The position numbers and the translations under genes are program-made. DNA of 50,051 nucleotides. Source: Solimonas variicoloris DSM 15731 (GTDB lineage Bacteria; Pseudomonadota; Gammaproteobacteria; Nevskiales; Nevskiaceae). Of the stretch, positions 17,033 to 25,277 are shown one piece after another; the first letter of the stretch is position 1, and the number at the start of each line of letters is the position of its first letter. The stretch is taken from positions 1 through 50,051 of the forward strand of contig NZ_KB907944.1 in assembly GCF_000382285.1 (NCBI RefSeq). The letters run 5' to 3'. The notes under the pieces are model-generated. The model was not told the origin of the DNA. It made no database searches and worked only from the letters and a program-made list of their open reading frames with translations.

Positions 17033-18733
17033 ATGAGGGCGCGGTCCGCGCCTCTGCCGTCGTGGCGCGCGCTGACGGCGCTGCTCGCCGCGGCGCTGGT
17101 CGTCGCTCTCTACGGCTGGGTGCTCGGCCGCTCGCCGCACGTCGCCACGCTTGCCGCGTCGCCGCCGCTGCAGGTCGACTGGCAGGCGGCCGCGGCCGCG
17201 GCCGGCGAGACGCAGCCGGGCGCAGCCTGGCAGCCGTACGCGGCCGGCGTCCGGCTGCCGCGCGGCGGCGCCGGCGGCTGGGTACGCGTGCGGCCGGCCG
17301 CCGGCACCTGGCCGGACGGCGAGCAGCTGCTGGCGATCGAGCAGCCGGGCTTCGGCGCGGTGTCGCGCTTCGAGGCTGGCCAGGAGCGCGAGCGCCGGTG
17401 CTGGAGCGACGGCCGCGCCGGCAGCGACTGGGGCCTGCTCGGCGGCATCGTCTTTCCGCTCGACGCCGACGCGCGCCGCGACGGCGCGCTGCTGCTGCGC
17501 TGGTGGCCGCATGCCGAACTCGACAGCCGGCCGCAGTTTGCCCTGCTGGCACCGCCGCAGCTGGCGCTGCGCGACACCATGGCGACGCTGAGCAGCGGCG
17601 CGCTGCTGGCGACGCTGGCGGCTTTCGCGCTGCTGGCGCTGCCGGTCGGCGCGCTGCTGCGCGAGCCGGCGTTCTTCGCCTACGCGCTCTATCTCGGCAG
17701 CTACGCGCTGCTGCAGCTGATGGTCACCGGCCTGGCCTACTCGCCGCTGCCGGTCGCGCCGCTGGCGGCGGCGCCGCAGTGGTGGGGGCGGCTGGCGACC
17801 GGCGTCGCGGTCTGGGCCGCGACCGTGTTCCTCAGCGGTTTCGCCGATCTGCGCCGCCACGCGCCGCGCATGCGCTGGCTGGTGCTCGCGGTCGGCTGGG
17901 CGGTGCTGCTGCCGACGCTGTCGGCGCAGTTCGGCGGCGAGGCGCTGCGCGCGCTGGTGCGGCAGCTCATCAATCCGCTGCTGATGCTGTCCGGTCCGCT
18001 GCTGCTGCTCGCCGCCGGCTGGGCCTGGTGGCGCGGCTCGCGCTATGCCGGCTTCTTCTTCGTCGGCTGGATGCCGCTGCTGACGATCACCGCGCTCGAC
18101 AGCGCCAGCGTGCTCGATGCGCCGCCCGGTACCGCGCTCGGCGACTACGGCGCGCTCGGCGCGGCGCTGTTCGAGGCCTTCGTGCTGATGCTCGGCCTCG
18201 GCGATCGCGCCTATGCGCTGCGCGGCGCGCTCGAACAGGCGCATCGCCTGGCCGGCACCGATGCGCTGACCGGCCTGCCGAACCGGCGCGGCTGGCGCGA
18301 CGCGCTGCAGGCGCAGCCGGCCGACGTCATCGTCTATGCCGACCTCGACCACTTCAAGGCGCTCAACGACCGCTACGGCCATGCGCACGGCGACGAGGCC
18401 CTGAGCTGGGTCGGTGCGGCGCTGAAGGCGCGCCTGCGCCGCGGCGACCGGGCGGCGCGCTACGGCGGCGAGGAGTTCGTCGTCGCGCTCTACGACTGCA
18501 GCGCCGCCGAGGCGCTGGCCTGGGCCGAGGCGCTGCGCCGCGACATCGCGCGCCTCGACATCGACGCCGGCGGCCGGCCGCTGACGCTGAGCATCGGCGT
18601 CGCCGTGCGCCGGCCGGCCGAGCGCATCGAACGCTGGCTCGAGCGCGCCGACGCGGCGATGTATGCGGCCAAGCAGGGCGGCCGCGACCGCGTCGTGCTC
18701 GCCGGCGACGACAGCGTGTCCGCCGCCGCCTGA
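17033..18733 (+). CDS. Membrane-anchored diguanylate cyclase (GGDEF)
   Basis: A 566-residue protein expected to make cyclic di-GMP. One N-terminal membrane helix (about residues 11-31) precedes a periplasmic beta-rich domain to about residue 185 that resembles a 7TMR-DISM extracellular sensor region. A run of about seven hydrophobic helices follows to about residue 395, then a GGDEF domain with DALTGLPNRRGW and DLDHFKALNDRYGHAHGDEAL. The active-site motif is GGEEF at 478-482, and the inhibitory RxxD site is intact (R469, D472), so the enzyme should be active and product-inhibited. The gene starts 157 bases after the FAD oxidoreductase; cotranscription is possible but not shown. Confidence 0.92.
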   Translation: MRARSAPLPSWRALTALLAAALVVALYGWVLGRSPHVATLAASPPLQVDWQAAAAAAGETQPGAAWQPYAAGVRLPRGGAGGWVRVRPAAGTWPDGEQLLAIEQPGFGAVSRFEAGQERERRCWSDGRAGSDWGLLGGIVFPLDADARRDGALLLRWWPHAELDSRPQFALLAPPQLALRDTMATLSSGALLATLAAFALLALPVGALLREPAFFAYALYLGSYALLQLMVTGLAYSPLPVAPLAAAPQWWGRLATGVAVWAATVFLSGFADLRRHAPRMRWLVLAVGWAVLLPTLSAQFGGEALRALVRQLINPLLMLSGPLLLLAAGWAWWRGSRYAGFFFVGWMPLLTITALDSASVLDAPPGTALGDYGALGAALFEAFVLMLGLGDRAYALRGALEQAHRLAGTDALTGLPNRRGWRDALQAQPADVIVYADLDHFKALNDRYGHAHGDEALSWVGAALKARLRRGDRAARYGGEEFVVALYDCSAAEALAWAEALRRDIARLDIDAGGRPLTLSIGVAVRRPAERIERWLERADAAMYAAKQGGRDRVVLAGDDSVSAAA

Positions 18734-18738
18734 TCAGC

Positions 18739-18793
18739 GCGCAAGCTCCGGATGGAGCCGCGCGTCGCGCCGGACCAGACTGCCGCGCATACT
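18739..18793 (+). promoter_or_regulatory. Candidate Ada-responsive promoter region
   Basis: The segment GCGCAAG at 18739-18745 matches the core of the E. coli Ada box (AAAGCGCAAG in the ada promoter, from memory), and a -10-like CATACT lies at 18788-18793, 20 bases before the ada ATG. The spacing between them would put the box just upstream of the -35 region, as expected for a class of Ada-activated promoters. The match is short and the A-rich half is missing, so this is tentative. Confidence 0.25.
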
Positions 18794-18812
18794 TCAACGC
18801 GGACCATCGCCC

Positions 18813-19892
18813 ATGAACACCCCGACGCTCGACGAGACCGCCTGCTGGCGCGCGCTGCAGCAGCGCGATGCCGCGCAGGACGGCCGCTTCGTCTACGGCG
18901 TGCGCACGACCGGCGTCTATTGCCGCCCGTCGTGCGCGTCGCGGCTGCCGAAGCGCGACAACGTGCGCTTCTACGCCGATGCGCAGGCCGCCGAAGGCGA
19001 TGGCCTGCGCCCCTGCAAGCGCTGCCGTCCGCGCGACGACGCCGGCGCGCGCGAGGCGCAGCGCATCGCCGAAGTCTGCCGCCACATCGAGGCGCACGCG
19101 CACGAGAAGCTGACGCTGGCGGCGCTGGCGCAGCGCGCGCACCTGAGTCCGTTCCACTTCCAGCGGCGCTTCAAGGCGATCGTCGGCCTCAGTCCGCGCG
19201 AGTACGCCGAGGCCTGCCGGCTGCAGGCGCTGCGCCGCGAGCTGCGCGCGGCGCCGACCGTCAGCGACGCGATCTACGGCGCCGGCTACGGCTCCGGCAG
19301 CCGCGTCTACGAAAAGATCGACACGCGGCTCGGCATGACGCCGGCCGAATATCGCGCCGGCGGCCACGGCGTGGCGATCTCTTATGCCGGCGGCGACACG
19401 CCGCTCGGCCGGGTGCTGATCGGCGCCACCGACCGCGGCATCTGCTTCCTGCAGTTCGGTGACGACGATGCCGCGCTGCAGGCCGAACTCGCCGCCGAGT
19501 ATCCGGCGGCGCGCCTGACGCCGATGGACGCCGCGCAGCAGGCGCTGTTCGACGACTGGATGCACGCGCTCGGCGAGCATCTGGCCGGCCGCCGGCCGCA
19601 GCTCGGACTGCCGGTGCACACGCGCGGCACCGCCTTCCAGCTCGAAGTCTGGAAGTACCTGCAGACGATCCCGTACGGCGAGCTGCGCTCGTACGCCGAG
19701 GTCGCGCAGGCGCTCGGCCGGCCGAACGCGGTGCGCGCCGTGGCGCGCGCCTGCGCGAGCAATGGCGTCGCCCTGCTGATTCCCTGCCATCGCGTGATCC
19801 GCGGCGACGGCCAGCTCGCCGGCTACCGCTGGGGCCTGCCGCGCAAGCGCGTGCTGATCGATCTGGAGCGCGCCCATCGTGAACGCGCCTGA
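18813..19892 (+). CDS. ada: Bifunctional transcriptional activator/O6-methylguanine-DNA methyltransferase Ada
   Basis: A 359-residue adaptive-response regulator. The N-terminal zinc domain has C37, C41, C68 and C71 (GVYCRPSC and RPCKRC), matching the four E. coli Ada cysteines; the first is the one methylated by phosphotriesters, turning Ada into an activator. An AraC-type helix-turn-helix follows at about 80-180 (LSPFHFQRRFKAIVGLSPREY). The C-terminal methyltransferase domain carries the suicide cysteine C325 in IPCHRVIRGDG. All three functions therefore look intact. The gene heads a three-gene operon with alkA and an oxygenase gene, joined by overlapping starts and stops. Confidence 0.96.
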   Translation: MNTPTLDETACWRALQQRDAAQDGRFVYGVRTTGVYCRPSCASRLPKRDNVRFYADAQAAEGDGLRPCKRCRPRDDAGAREAQRIAEVCRHIEAHAHEKLTLAALAQRAHLSPFHFQRRFKAIVGLSPREYAEACRLQALRRELRAAPTVSDAIYGAGYGSGSRVYEKIDTRLGMTPAEYRAGGHGVAISYAGGDTPLGRVLIGATDRGICFLQFGDDDAALQAELAAEYPAARLTPMDAAQQALFDDWMHALGEHLAGRRPQLGLPVHTRGTAFQLEVWKYLQTIPYGELRSYAEVAQALGRPNAVRAVARACASNGVALLIPCHRVIRGDGQLAGYRWGLPRKRVLIDLERAHRERA

Positions 19893-20682
19893 GCCGACGC
19901 TGCACCTGGCGCTGCCGGTGCGCACGCCCTTCCCGTGGCCGGCGCTGCTCGGCTATTTCGCGACGCGCCTGATCGAAGGTGTCGAGGCGATCGCCGACGG
20001 CACCTACCGGCGCGTCGAGGCCGGCGCCGCGGTGTGTGTCGACTACGATGCGGCGCGCGCGCAGCTGATCGTCACCGGGCACGGCCTGGCCGCCGACGCG
20101 GCGCGGCGTCGCGTCGAGCGCCTGTTCGTGCCGCAGCACGACGGCGCCGCGATCGCCGCGGCGCTCGGCACCGATCCGCTGCTCGCGCCGCGGCTCGCGC
20201 GCTGTCCGGGCTTTCGCCCGCCCGGCTGCTGGTCGCCGTTCGAACTGGTCGTGCGCACGCTGCTCGGCCAGCAGGTCACGGTCGCGGCGGCGCGCACGCT
20301 GACGGCGCGTCTGGTCGCACGCTGCGGCGCGCTGACGCCGGCGGCGATCGTCAGCGCCGATCTCTCGGCGCTCGGCATGCCGGGCGCGCGCGTCGCCGCG
20401 ATTCGCGCGTTCGCCGACGCGGTCGCGCGCGGCGATGTCGATCTCGACGCGCCGTGGCCGGCGCTCGACGCGCAGCTCGCCGGGCGGCGCGGCTTCGGGC
20501 CGTGGACGCGCGCCTATCTGGCGATCCGCCTCGGCCGCGATCCCGACGCCCTGCCGGACAGCGACATCGGCCTGCTGCGCGCCGCCGGCGTCGCCACGCC
20601 GCGCGCGCTGCGTGCGCGCGCCGAAGCCTGGCGACCGTATCGCGGCCATGCCGCGACGCTGCTGTGGGCGGTGGCGCCGTGA
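19879..20682 (+). CDS. alkA: DNA-3-methyladenine glycosylase II
   Basis: A 267-residue base-excision enzyme that removes alkylated purines. The N-terminal AlkA-specific domain (about residues 1-100, including LIEGVEAIADGTYRR) is followed by the helix-hairpin-helix glycosylase fold: SPFELVVRTLLGQQVTVAAARTL, then a GFGPWTRAYLAIRLG hairpin and the catalytic aspartate in ALPDSDIGLLRA. I take the GTG at 19879, which overlaps the end of ada by 14 bases, because the family's N-terminus starts close to here. Its stop overlaps the GTG start of the following oxygenase gene. The layout implies one transcript induced together with ada. Confidence 0.93.
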   Translation: MNAPEPTLHLALPVRTPFPWPALLGYFATRLIEGVEAIADGTYRRVEAGAAVCVDYDAARAQLIVTGHGLAADAARRRVERLFVPQHDGAAIAAALGTDPLLAPRLARCPGFRPPGCWSPFELVVRTLLGQQVTVAAARTLTARLVARCGALTPAAIVSADLSALGMPGARVAAIRAFADAVARGDVDLDAPWPALDAQLAGRRGFGPWTRAYLAIRLGRDPDALPDSDIGLLRAAGVATPRALRARAEAWRPYRGHAATLLWAVAP

Positions 20683-21413
20683 GCGCGGCCGGCCTGCCCG
20701 ACGCGGGCGCGCTCGCCGCGCGGGTCGCGGCGCTCGACTGGCCGGCGCTGCAGGCCGCGCTCGACGCCGACGGCCATGCGCTGACGCCGCCGCTGCTCGA
20801 CGCCGGTGAGCGCGCGGCGCTGGCGGCGCTGTACGACGAGCCGGCGCACTTTCGCTCGCGCATCGTCATGGCGCGTTACCGCTTCGGCCGCGGCGAATAC
20901 CAGTACTTCGGCTATCCCTTGCCGCCGCCGGTGCAGGCGCTGCGCGCGGCGTTCTACGCCGGCCTGCAGCCGCTGGCCGAGACGTGGGCGCAGCGGCTCG
21001 GCGTCGCCGACCGCTATCCGCCGCGGCACGAAGATTTCATCGCCGCCTGCCATGCCGCCGGCCAGCGGCGGCCGACGCCGCTGCTGCTGCGCTACGGCGC
21101 CGGCGACTACAACTGCCTGCATCAGGATCTCTACGGTGCGCGCTGGTTCCCGCTGCAGGTGGTGATCCAGCTCAGCGATCCCGAGCGCGACTTCGCCGGC
21201 GGCGAGCTGCTGCTCGTCGAGCAACGCCCGCGGCAGCAGTCGCTCGGCCACGTGCTGCGCGTGCCGGCCGGCGCCGCGGCGATCCTCGCCGTGCACGAGC
21301 GCCCGCTCGCCGGCAGTCGCGGCTGGTATCGCGCCCGGCTGCGCCACGGCGTCAGCCGCGTGCACGCCGGGCAGCGCCACACGCTCGGCATCGTCCTGCA
21401 CGACGCCGCCTGA
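20679..21413 (+). CDS. 2-oxoglutarate/Fe(II) oxygenase, Oxygenase-NA (PF09859-like), probable DNA-alkylation repair
   Basis: A 244-residue double-stranded beta-helix oxygenase. The iron ligands are visible as H148-x-D150 (in CLHQDLYG) and H223 (RHGVS), with R233 placed to bind the 2-oxoglutarate carboxylate in GQRHTLGIVLHD. The pattern fits the family annotated as oxygenase acting on damaged DNA, distinct from classical AlkB in sequence. The GTG start overlaps the alkA stop as GTGA, giving tight translational coupling. The operon position after ada and alkA supports oxidative demethylation of alkylated bases, a role inferred from family and context. Classical alkB is not in this operon, and this protein may take its place. 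Confidence 0.88.
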   Translation: MSAAGLPDAGALAARVAALDWPALQAALDADGHALTPPLLDAGERAALAALYDEPAHFRSRIVMARYRFGRGEYQYFGYPLPPPVQALRAAFYAGLQPLAETWAQRLGVADRYPPRHEDFIAACHAAGQRRPTPLLLRYGAGDYNCLHQDLYGARWFPLQVVIQLSDPERDFAGGELLLVEQRPRQQSLGHVLRVPAGAAAILAVHERPLAGSRGWYRARLRHGVSRVHAGQRHTLGIVLHDAA

Positions 21414-21494
21414 GCGGCGAGCGCGCGTCCGCGGGCGCGCCGCCGCCCCGGCACGCCAGGACACGTTTCGCGTCCGCCGCTGCGTCGACCGGGC

Positions 21495-22472
21495 CTAATC
21501 GTCGGCGACGATCAGCACCACGGCGCCGCCGTCGGCCGACTGCTCGATCAGGCGATGGGCCGCGGCCGCTTCGTGCAGGCCATAGCGGTGGCGCACGGCG
21601 ACGCGCAGGACGCCGGCGGCGTGCAGGTCGACCAGCTCGTCGAGCGCGGCGAGCGAGCGGCGCGGACGCAGATGGCGGACGCCGTGCGCCTGCGCCGCCT
21701 CGGCGTCGGCGAGCGTGCCGATGCGTCCGCTTTCGATGCCGTGCGCGAGCAGCGCGGCGAGGGCGTCGTCGCCCGCGGCTTCCGGGCGCGCGTCGAGCGC
21801 GGCGTCGAGCGGGACGGCGAGCGCGTGCAGCGCCGCCGCCAGACCGGCGCCGGCGTCGAGCGGCTGCGCGCCGAGGCGGCGCAGGCGGTCGTGCTGCGCG
21901 CGCGCCGCCGTGCCGATCACCGTCGCGCCGTGGCGGCGGGCCAGCTGCACGGCGGCGGCGCCGGTGTCGTTGGCGGCGTCGTGGATCAGCACGGTCTCGC
22001 CGCGGCCGACGTTCAGCGCGCGCAGCGCCGCCTGCGCGGCGAGCGGCGCGCCGGGCAGCACCGCGGCGACATCCCAGGGCATCGCCGGCGGCTTGCCGAC
22101 GATCTGCGCCGGGCTGACGACGACGTATTCGGCATAGCAGCTGAGCAGCGCCCAGCCGAGCACGGCGTCGCCGACCTCGAATTCGTCGGCGCCGTCGCCG
22201 AGCGCGTCGACCGTGCCGGCGAAGGCGTTGCCGAGCTGCAGCGGCAGACGCAGCGGCAGCGGCGCGAGCCGGCCGGCGAGACGGCCGGCGCGCAGCTGCG
22301 CATCGACCGGCTGCACGGCGGCGGCGTGGACGCGCACGCGCAGCTGGCCGGCGCCGGGACGCGGCCGTTCGAGCGCGTCGACGGCGAGCACTTCGGGTTC
22401 GCCGTAGCGTGCCAGGCGCACCGCCTGCATGCGCCGGACCGCGAACGTGTCTTTGTTCAGTGCCGCCCCCAT
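21495..22472 (-). CDS. Zinc-free medium-chain dehydrogenase/reductase, quinone-oxidoreductase-like
   Basis: A 325-residue NADPH-dependent reductase of the QOR branch. It opens with MQAVRLARYGEPEVLAVDALE after a short leader, has the GroES-like catalytic domain, and shows a cofactor-binding loop around VLIHDAANDTGAAAVQLARRHGATVIGTA. Cysteine and histidine ligands of zinc alcohol dehydrogenases are lacking. I chose the ATG at 22472 because GAAGGAGA lies seven to nine bases upstream; a later ATG at 22430 is less well placed. It is divergent from soxR and driven by a promoter with a SoxR box between -35 and -10. It therefore probably reduces quinones or other redox-cycling electrophiles and is induced by them. 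Confidence 0.9.
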   Translation of the reverse strand: MGAALNKDTFAVRRMQAVRLARYGEPEVLAVDALERPRPGAGQLRVRVHAAAVQPVDAQLRAGRLAGRLAPLPLRLPLQLGNAFAGTVDALGDGADEFEVGDAVLGWALLSCYAEYVVVSPAQIVGKPPAMPWDVAAVLPGAPLAAQAALRALNVGRGETVLIHDAANDTGAAAVQLARRHGATVIGTAARAQHDRLRRLGAQPLDAGAGLAAALHALAVPLDAALDARPEAAGDDALAALLAHGIESGRIGTLADAEAAQAHGVRHLRPRRSLAALDELVDLHAAGVLRVAVRHRYGLHEAAAAHRLIEQSADGGAVVLIVADD

Positions 22473-22519
22473 CGCGTCTCTCCTTCGCAGTGCCTTGACC
22501 GTCGATGACCGGGACGGCG

Positions 22520-22550
22520 AGCATAGGACCTCAACTAAAGTCGAGGTCAA
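22520..22550 (-). promoter_or_regulatory. SoxR-controlled promoter of the quinone reductase gene
   Basis: On the minus strand TTGACC (-35, 22550-22545) and TATGCT (-10, 22525-22520) are separated by 19 bases, the overlong spacing typical of MerR-family activated promoters. The 18-base operator CCTCAACTAAAGTCGAGG (22529-22546) spans the spacer; its dyad CCTC-x-ACT-xx-AGT-x-GAGG closely matches the SoxR box of E. coli soxS. The transcript would start near 22513 with a leader of about 40 bases. Confidence 0.85.
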
Positions 22551-22561
22551 GGATGAAGGCA

Positions 22562-23026
22562 ATGACGTCCGCGGAATTGACGATCGGCCAGCTTTCCGAG
22601 CGCAGCGGCGTCGCCGTCTCGGCCTTGCACTTCTACGAAGCCAAGGGTTTGCTGTCGAGCCGCCGCACGGGCGGCAACCAGCGCCGCTACACGCGCGACA
22701 GCCTGCGTCGCGTCGCCTTCATTCGCGCTGCGCAGCGCGTCGGCATTCCGCTGGCGATGGTGGGCGAGGCGCTGGCGCGGCTGCCGGACGCGCGCACGCC
22801 GACGCGCGCCGACTGGGCACGGCTGTCGGCTGCCTGGCGCGGCGAGCTCGATGCTCGCATCCACCAGCTGACGACGCTGCGCGATGCGCTCAGCGACTGC
22901 ATCGGCTGCGGCTGCCTGTCGATGCGGCGTTGCAGGCTCGCCAACCCCGGCGACATCGCGGCGACGATCGGGCCAGGGGCGCGGCGTTTCGACGAGCGCG
23001 GGGCGTGCCGGATGCGGCGCCCCTGA
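22562..23026 (+). CDS. soxR: Redox-sensing transcriptional activator SoxR
   Basis: A 154-residue MerR-family regulator with a [2Fe-2S] cluster. The helix-turn-helix region LTIGQLSERSGVAVSALHFYEAKGL and GNQRRYTRD match SoxR closely, and the cluster ligands are C113, C116, C118 and C124 in the form C-x2-C-x-C-x5-C. Oxidation of the cluster by redox-cycling compounds distorts the promoter and activates transcription. I use the ATG at 22562, nine bases after AAGG; ATG at 22553 is possible. No soxS is adjacent. As in many non-enteric bacteria, SoxR probably activates a reductase gene directly, here the divergent one. A short poorly conserved tail with an extra Cys ends the protein. Confidence 0.95.
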   Translation: MTSAELTIGQLSERSGVAVSALHFYEAKGLLSSRRTGGNQRRYTRDSLRRVAFIRAAQRVGIPLAMVGEALARLPDARTPTRADWARLSAAWRGELDARIHQLTTLRDALSDCIGCGCLSMRRCRLANPGDIAATIGPGARRFDERGACRMRRP

Positions 23027-23234
23027 ACGGAGGCACCGCCGTCGATGCCGCGGCCGTGACGGCGTGCGCGGCACGGTCCGGCGCGGACATCGGGATGCGA
23101 AGGCCGCGGCGCGGACGAGGCGCGGCGGCGCGGCAGGGCTCCGGCCTGGCCGCGCGGTGCCGCTCGGGGCTGCGCCACGGCTTGCGCGGGATCGCGCCGC
23201 ACGATGCCGCCTCGGAGGCGGCGGCGCGCCGTGC

Positions 23235-24380
23235 TCAGCAGACGGCGGCGGCCTTCAGCGCGGCGTAGGCATTTTCATCGATGCCGAGCGCGGCGAGCAG
23301 CGCGCCCGTGTCGGCGCCGAGCGCCGGCGCCGGCGTGCTGGCGCTCGGCGCGGCGTCGACGAAGCGCAGCGGATGCGCGATCGCCGGCTTGCCGCCGCAG
23401 TCCTCGACGAGGCCGCGCGCCTGCACCTGTTCGTTGGCGAGCGCTTCTTCGAGCGTGTAGACGCCGCTGGCGCAGGCGTCGGCCGGCGCCAGCAGCGCTT
23501 CCCATGCGTCGCGCGTGCGCGTCCTGAACAGCGCCGCCGTCGCCGCGCGCGTCGTCTCGCCGGCCGCGCCCGGCGCCGGCACGCGGCGCCCGAGCTCGGG
23601 CTGGCCGGCGGCGGTGCAGAAGGCCTGCCAGAACTTCGGTTCGAGCGCGCCGAGCGCGAACCATTTGCCGTCGGCGCATTCGTAGAGGCTGTAATTCGGC
23701 AGCGCGCCGCTGAGCATGTCGGCGCCGCGCGGCTGCGTGCGGCCGAGTGCGCGCAGCGTCGACAGCGCCGCGACCTGCAGCGCCAGCGTGCCGTCGAGCA
23801 TCGCCGCGTCGACGTAGCAGCCGCGGCCCGACGCGCGCGCGCCGTGCACGGCGGCGAGGATGCCGAGCGCGCAGCTCAGCGCGCCGCCGGCGAGGTCGGC
23901 GATCTGCGTGTTGGCCAGCGCCGGACCGGCGGCGTTGCCGATCTGGTCGAGCGCGCCGGCGTAGGCGCAGTAGTTCATGTCGTGGCCGGCGCGATCGCGG
24001 TACGGACCGGTCTGGCCGTAGCCGGTCAGCGCCGCGTAGACGAGCTTCGGGTTGAGCGCCTTGAGCGCGTCATAGCCGCAGCCGAGGCGATCCATCACGC
24101 CGGGCCGGAACGATTCGATGACGACGTCGGCCTCGGCGGCGAGGCGGTGGAAGATTTCCACGCCCGGCGCCTGACGCAGGTCCAGCGTCAGCGAGCGCTT
24201 GTTGCGATTGACCAGCGCGAACAGCTCGGGCGACAGCGCGCGCGTGTAGTCGCCGCCGTTCGGTTCCTCGATCTTGACGACCTCGGCGCCGAGCTGGGCG
24301 AGGTAGAGCGTGCAGAACGGGCCCGGCAGCAGGCGCGAGACGTCGAGGACCTTGAGGCCGGCGAGCAGGGGATTGGTCAT
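23235..24380 (-). CDS. CoA-transferase family III protein, alpha-methylacyl-CoA racemase-like
   Basis: A 381-residue CaiB/BaiF-fold protein. The start GLKVLDVSRLLPGPFCTLYLAQLGAEVVKIE is the family signature. The racemase pair is visible: His in AGHDMNYCAYAG and Asp in QIADLAGG, matching H126 and D156 of the mycobacterial racemase, which favours epimerising the alpha-methyl group of acyl-CoAs over CoA transfer. Such an enzyme lets the S-specific acyl-CoA dehydrogenases degrade methyl-branched chains such as isoprenoid or sterol side chains. It lies 10 bases downstream of the hydrolase gene and at the end of a run of beta-oxidation genes on the minus strand. Confidence 0.88.
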   Translation of the reverse strand: MTNPLLAGLKVLDVSRLLPGPFCTLYLAQLGAEVVKIEEPNGGDYTRALSPELFALVNRNKRSLTLDLRQAPGVEIFHRLAAEADVVIESFRPGVMDRLGCGYDALKALNPKLVYAALTGYGQTGPYRDRAGHDMNYCAYAGALDQIGNAAGPALANTQIADLAGGALSCALGILAAVHGARASGRGCYVDAAMLDGTLALQVAALSTLRALGRTQPRGADMLSGALPNYSLYECADGKWFALGALEPKFWQAFCTAAGQPELGRRVPAPGAAGETTRAATAALFRTRTRDAWEALLAPADACASGVYTLEEALANEQVQARGLVEDCGGKPAIAHPLRFVDAAPSASTPAPALGADTGALLAALGIDENAYAALKAAAVC

Positions 24381-24390
24381 GGCGGCAGGA

Positions 24391-25197
24391 TCAGGCGAGG
24401 AAGTCGAGGACCGCAGCGTTGAACGGACGTGGCGCGGCGAGGTTCATCGCGTGCGTGGCGCCGGCGATCGTCACGCGCCGCGCGCCGGCGATGTGGGTCT
24501 GCAGCAGGTCGAGCAGTTTCGGAAACGGCGGCGGCGTCAGCGCGCCGCCGATCAGCAGCGTCGGCTGCGTGATCGCTTCGAGCCCGGCGCGCGTCAGCTG
24601 CGGTCGTGCTTCGCGGACCTGGCCGAGCAGCGTGCGCGCGTTGTCGGTCGCCATGCGCCTGAAGCCGGACGCCATGCGTTCCCAGATCGGCGTGCCGCTG
24701 ACGCCGTTGATGAACACGGCGAGGCCGCCGTCGACGTCGCCGGCGGCGATCAGCGCCGCCGCCGCCTGCGTGCGCGCCTCGGTGTGGGCGCGGATCGCGT
24801 CGGGCGCCGCGACCAGCGAGGCGTCGGGCAGGCCGCCCGGCTCGGCGAGGATCAGCCGGCCGACGCGCTGCGGCGCACGCTGCGCGACGCGCAGCGCGAC
24901 ATAGCCGCCGCGCGAATGGCCGAGCAGATCGACCGGGCCGGCATCGAGCGCGTCGATGAAGGCGATCAGATCGTCGACGTGCTGCTCGGCGCTGTAGCCG
25001 TCGCCGCTGCCGTCCCAGGCTTCCGGCCAGCAGTGGCGCAGGCTCACGGCGATCGCGCGTCGCTGCGTGCCGAAGGCCTGCATCTGCGGCGACCAGTAGC
25101 GGTAGTCGCACAGCGAGCCATGGATCATCACCAGCGGCGTGCCGCTGCCGGTCTCGACGTAGGCGAGGTCGTAGTCGTTGAGGCGCAGGGTGGGCAT
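24391..25197 (-). CDS. Alpha/beta-fold hydrolase
   Basis: A 268-residue cytosolic hydrolase. The oxyanion motif MIHGSLCDYRYW, nucleophile S95 in LLGHSRGGYV and the C-terminal histidine in AGATHAMN define an intact serine hydrolase with an acid residue expected near LIGGALTPPP, although the usual Asp is not clear there. The substrate is unknown; position between fadE and the racemase gene suggests an ester or acyl-CoA thioester formed in lipid breakdown. The start at 25197 follows 80 bases after fadE; the frame is open further upstream but only as antisense or out-of-frame sequence over fadE. Confidence 0.9.
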   Translation of the reverse strand: MPTLRLNDYDLAYVETGSGTPLVMIHGSLCDYRYWSPQMQAFGTQRRAIAVSLRHCWPEAWDGSGDGYSAEQHVDDLIAFIDALDAGPVDLLGHSRGGYVALRVAQRAPQRVGRLILAEPGGLPDASLVAAPDAIRAHTEARTQAAAALIAAGDVDGGLAVFINGVSGTPIWERMASGFRRMATDNARTLLGQVREARPQLTRAGLEAITQPTLLIGGALTPPPFPKLLDLLQTHIAGARRVTIAGATHAMNLAAPRPFNAAVLDFLA

Positions 25198-25277
25198 CGC
25201 GCTATTGTGCCTGCGCCGTTCGCGGCGCGGCACGACGGGCGCGCCGCGTGGCCGCGCCCGTCGTGCGGACTGCGCCC

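Noticed and set aside
23027-23234. Possible small gene between soxR and the racemase gene
   Set aside because: About 208 bases of very G+C-rich DNA without a start having a ribosome binding site and with no recognisable product; I see nothing definite in it.
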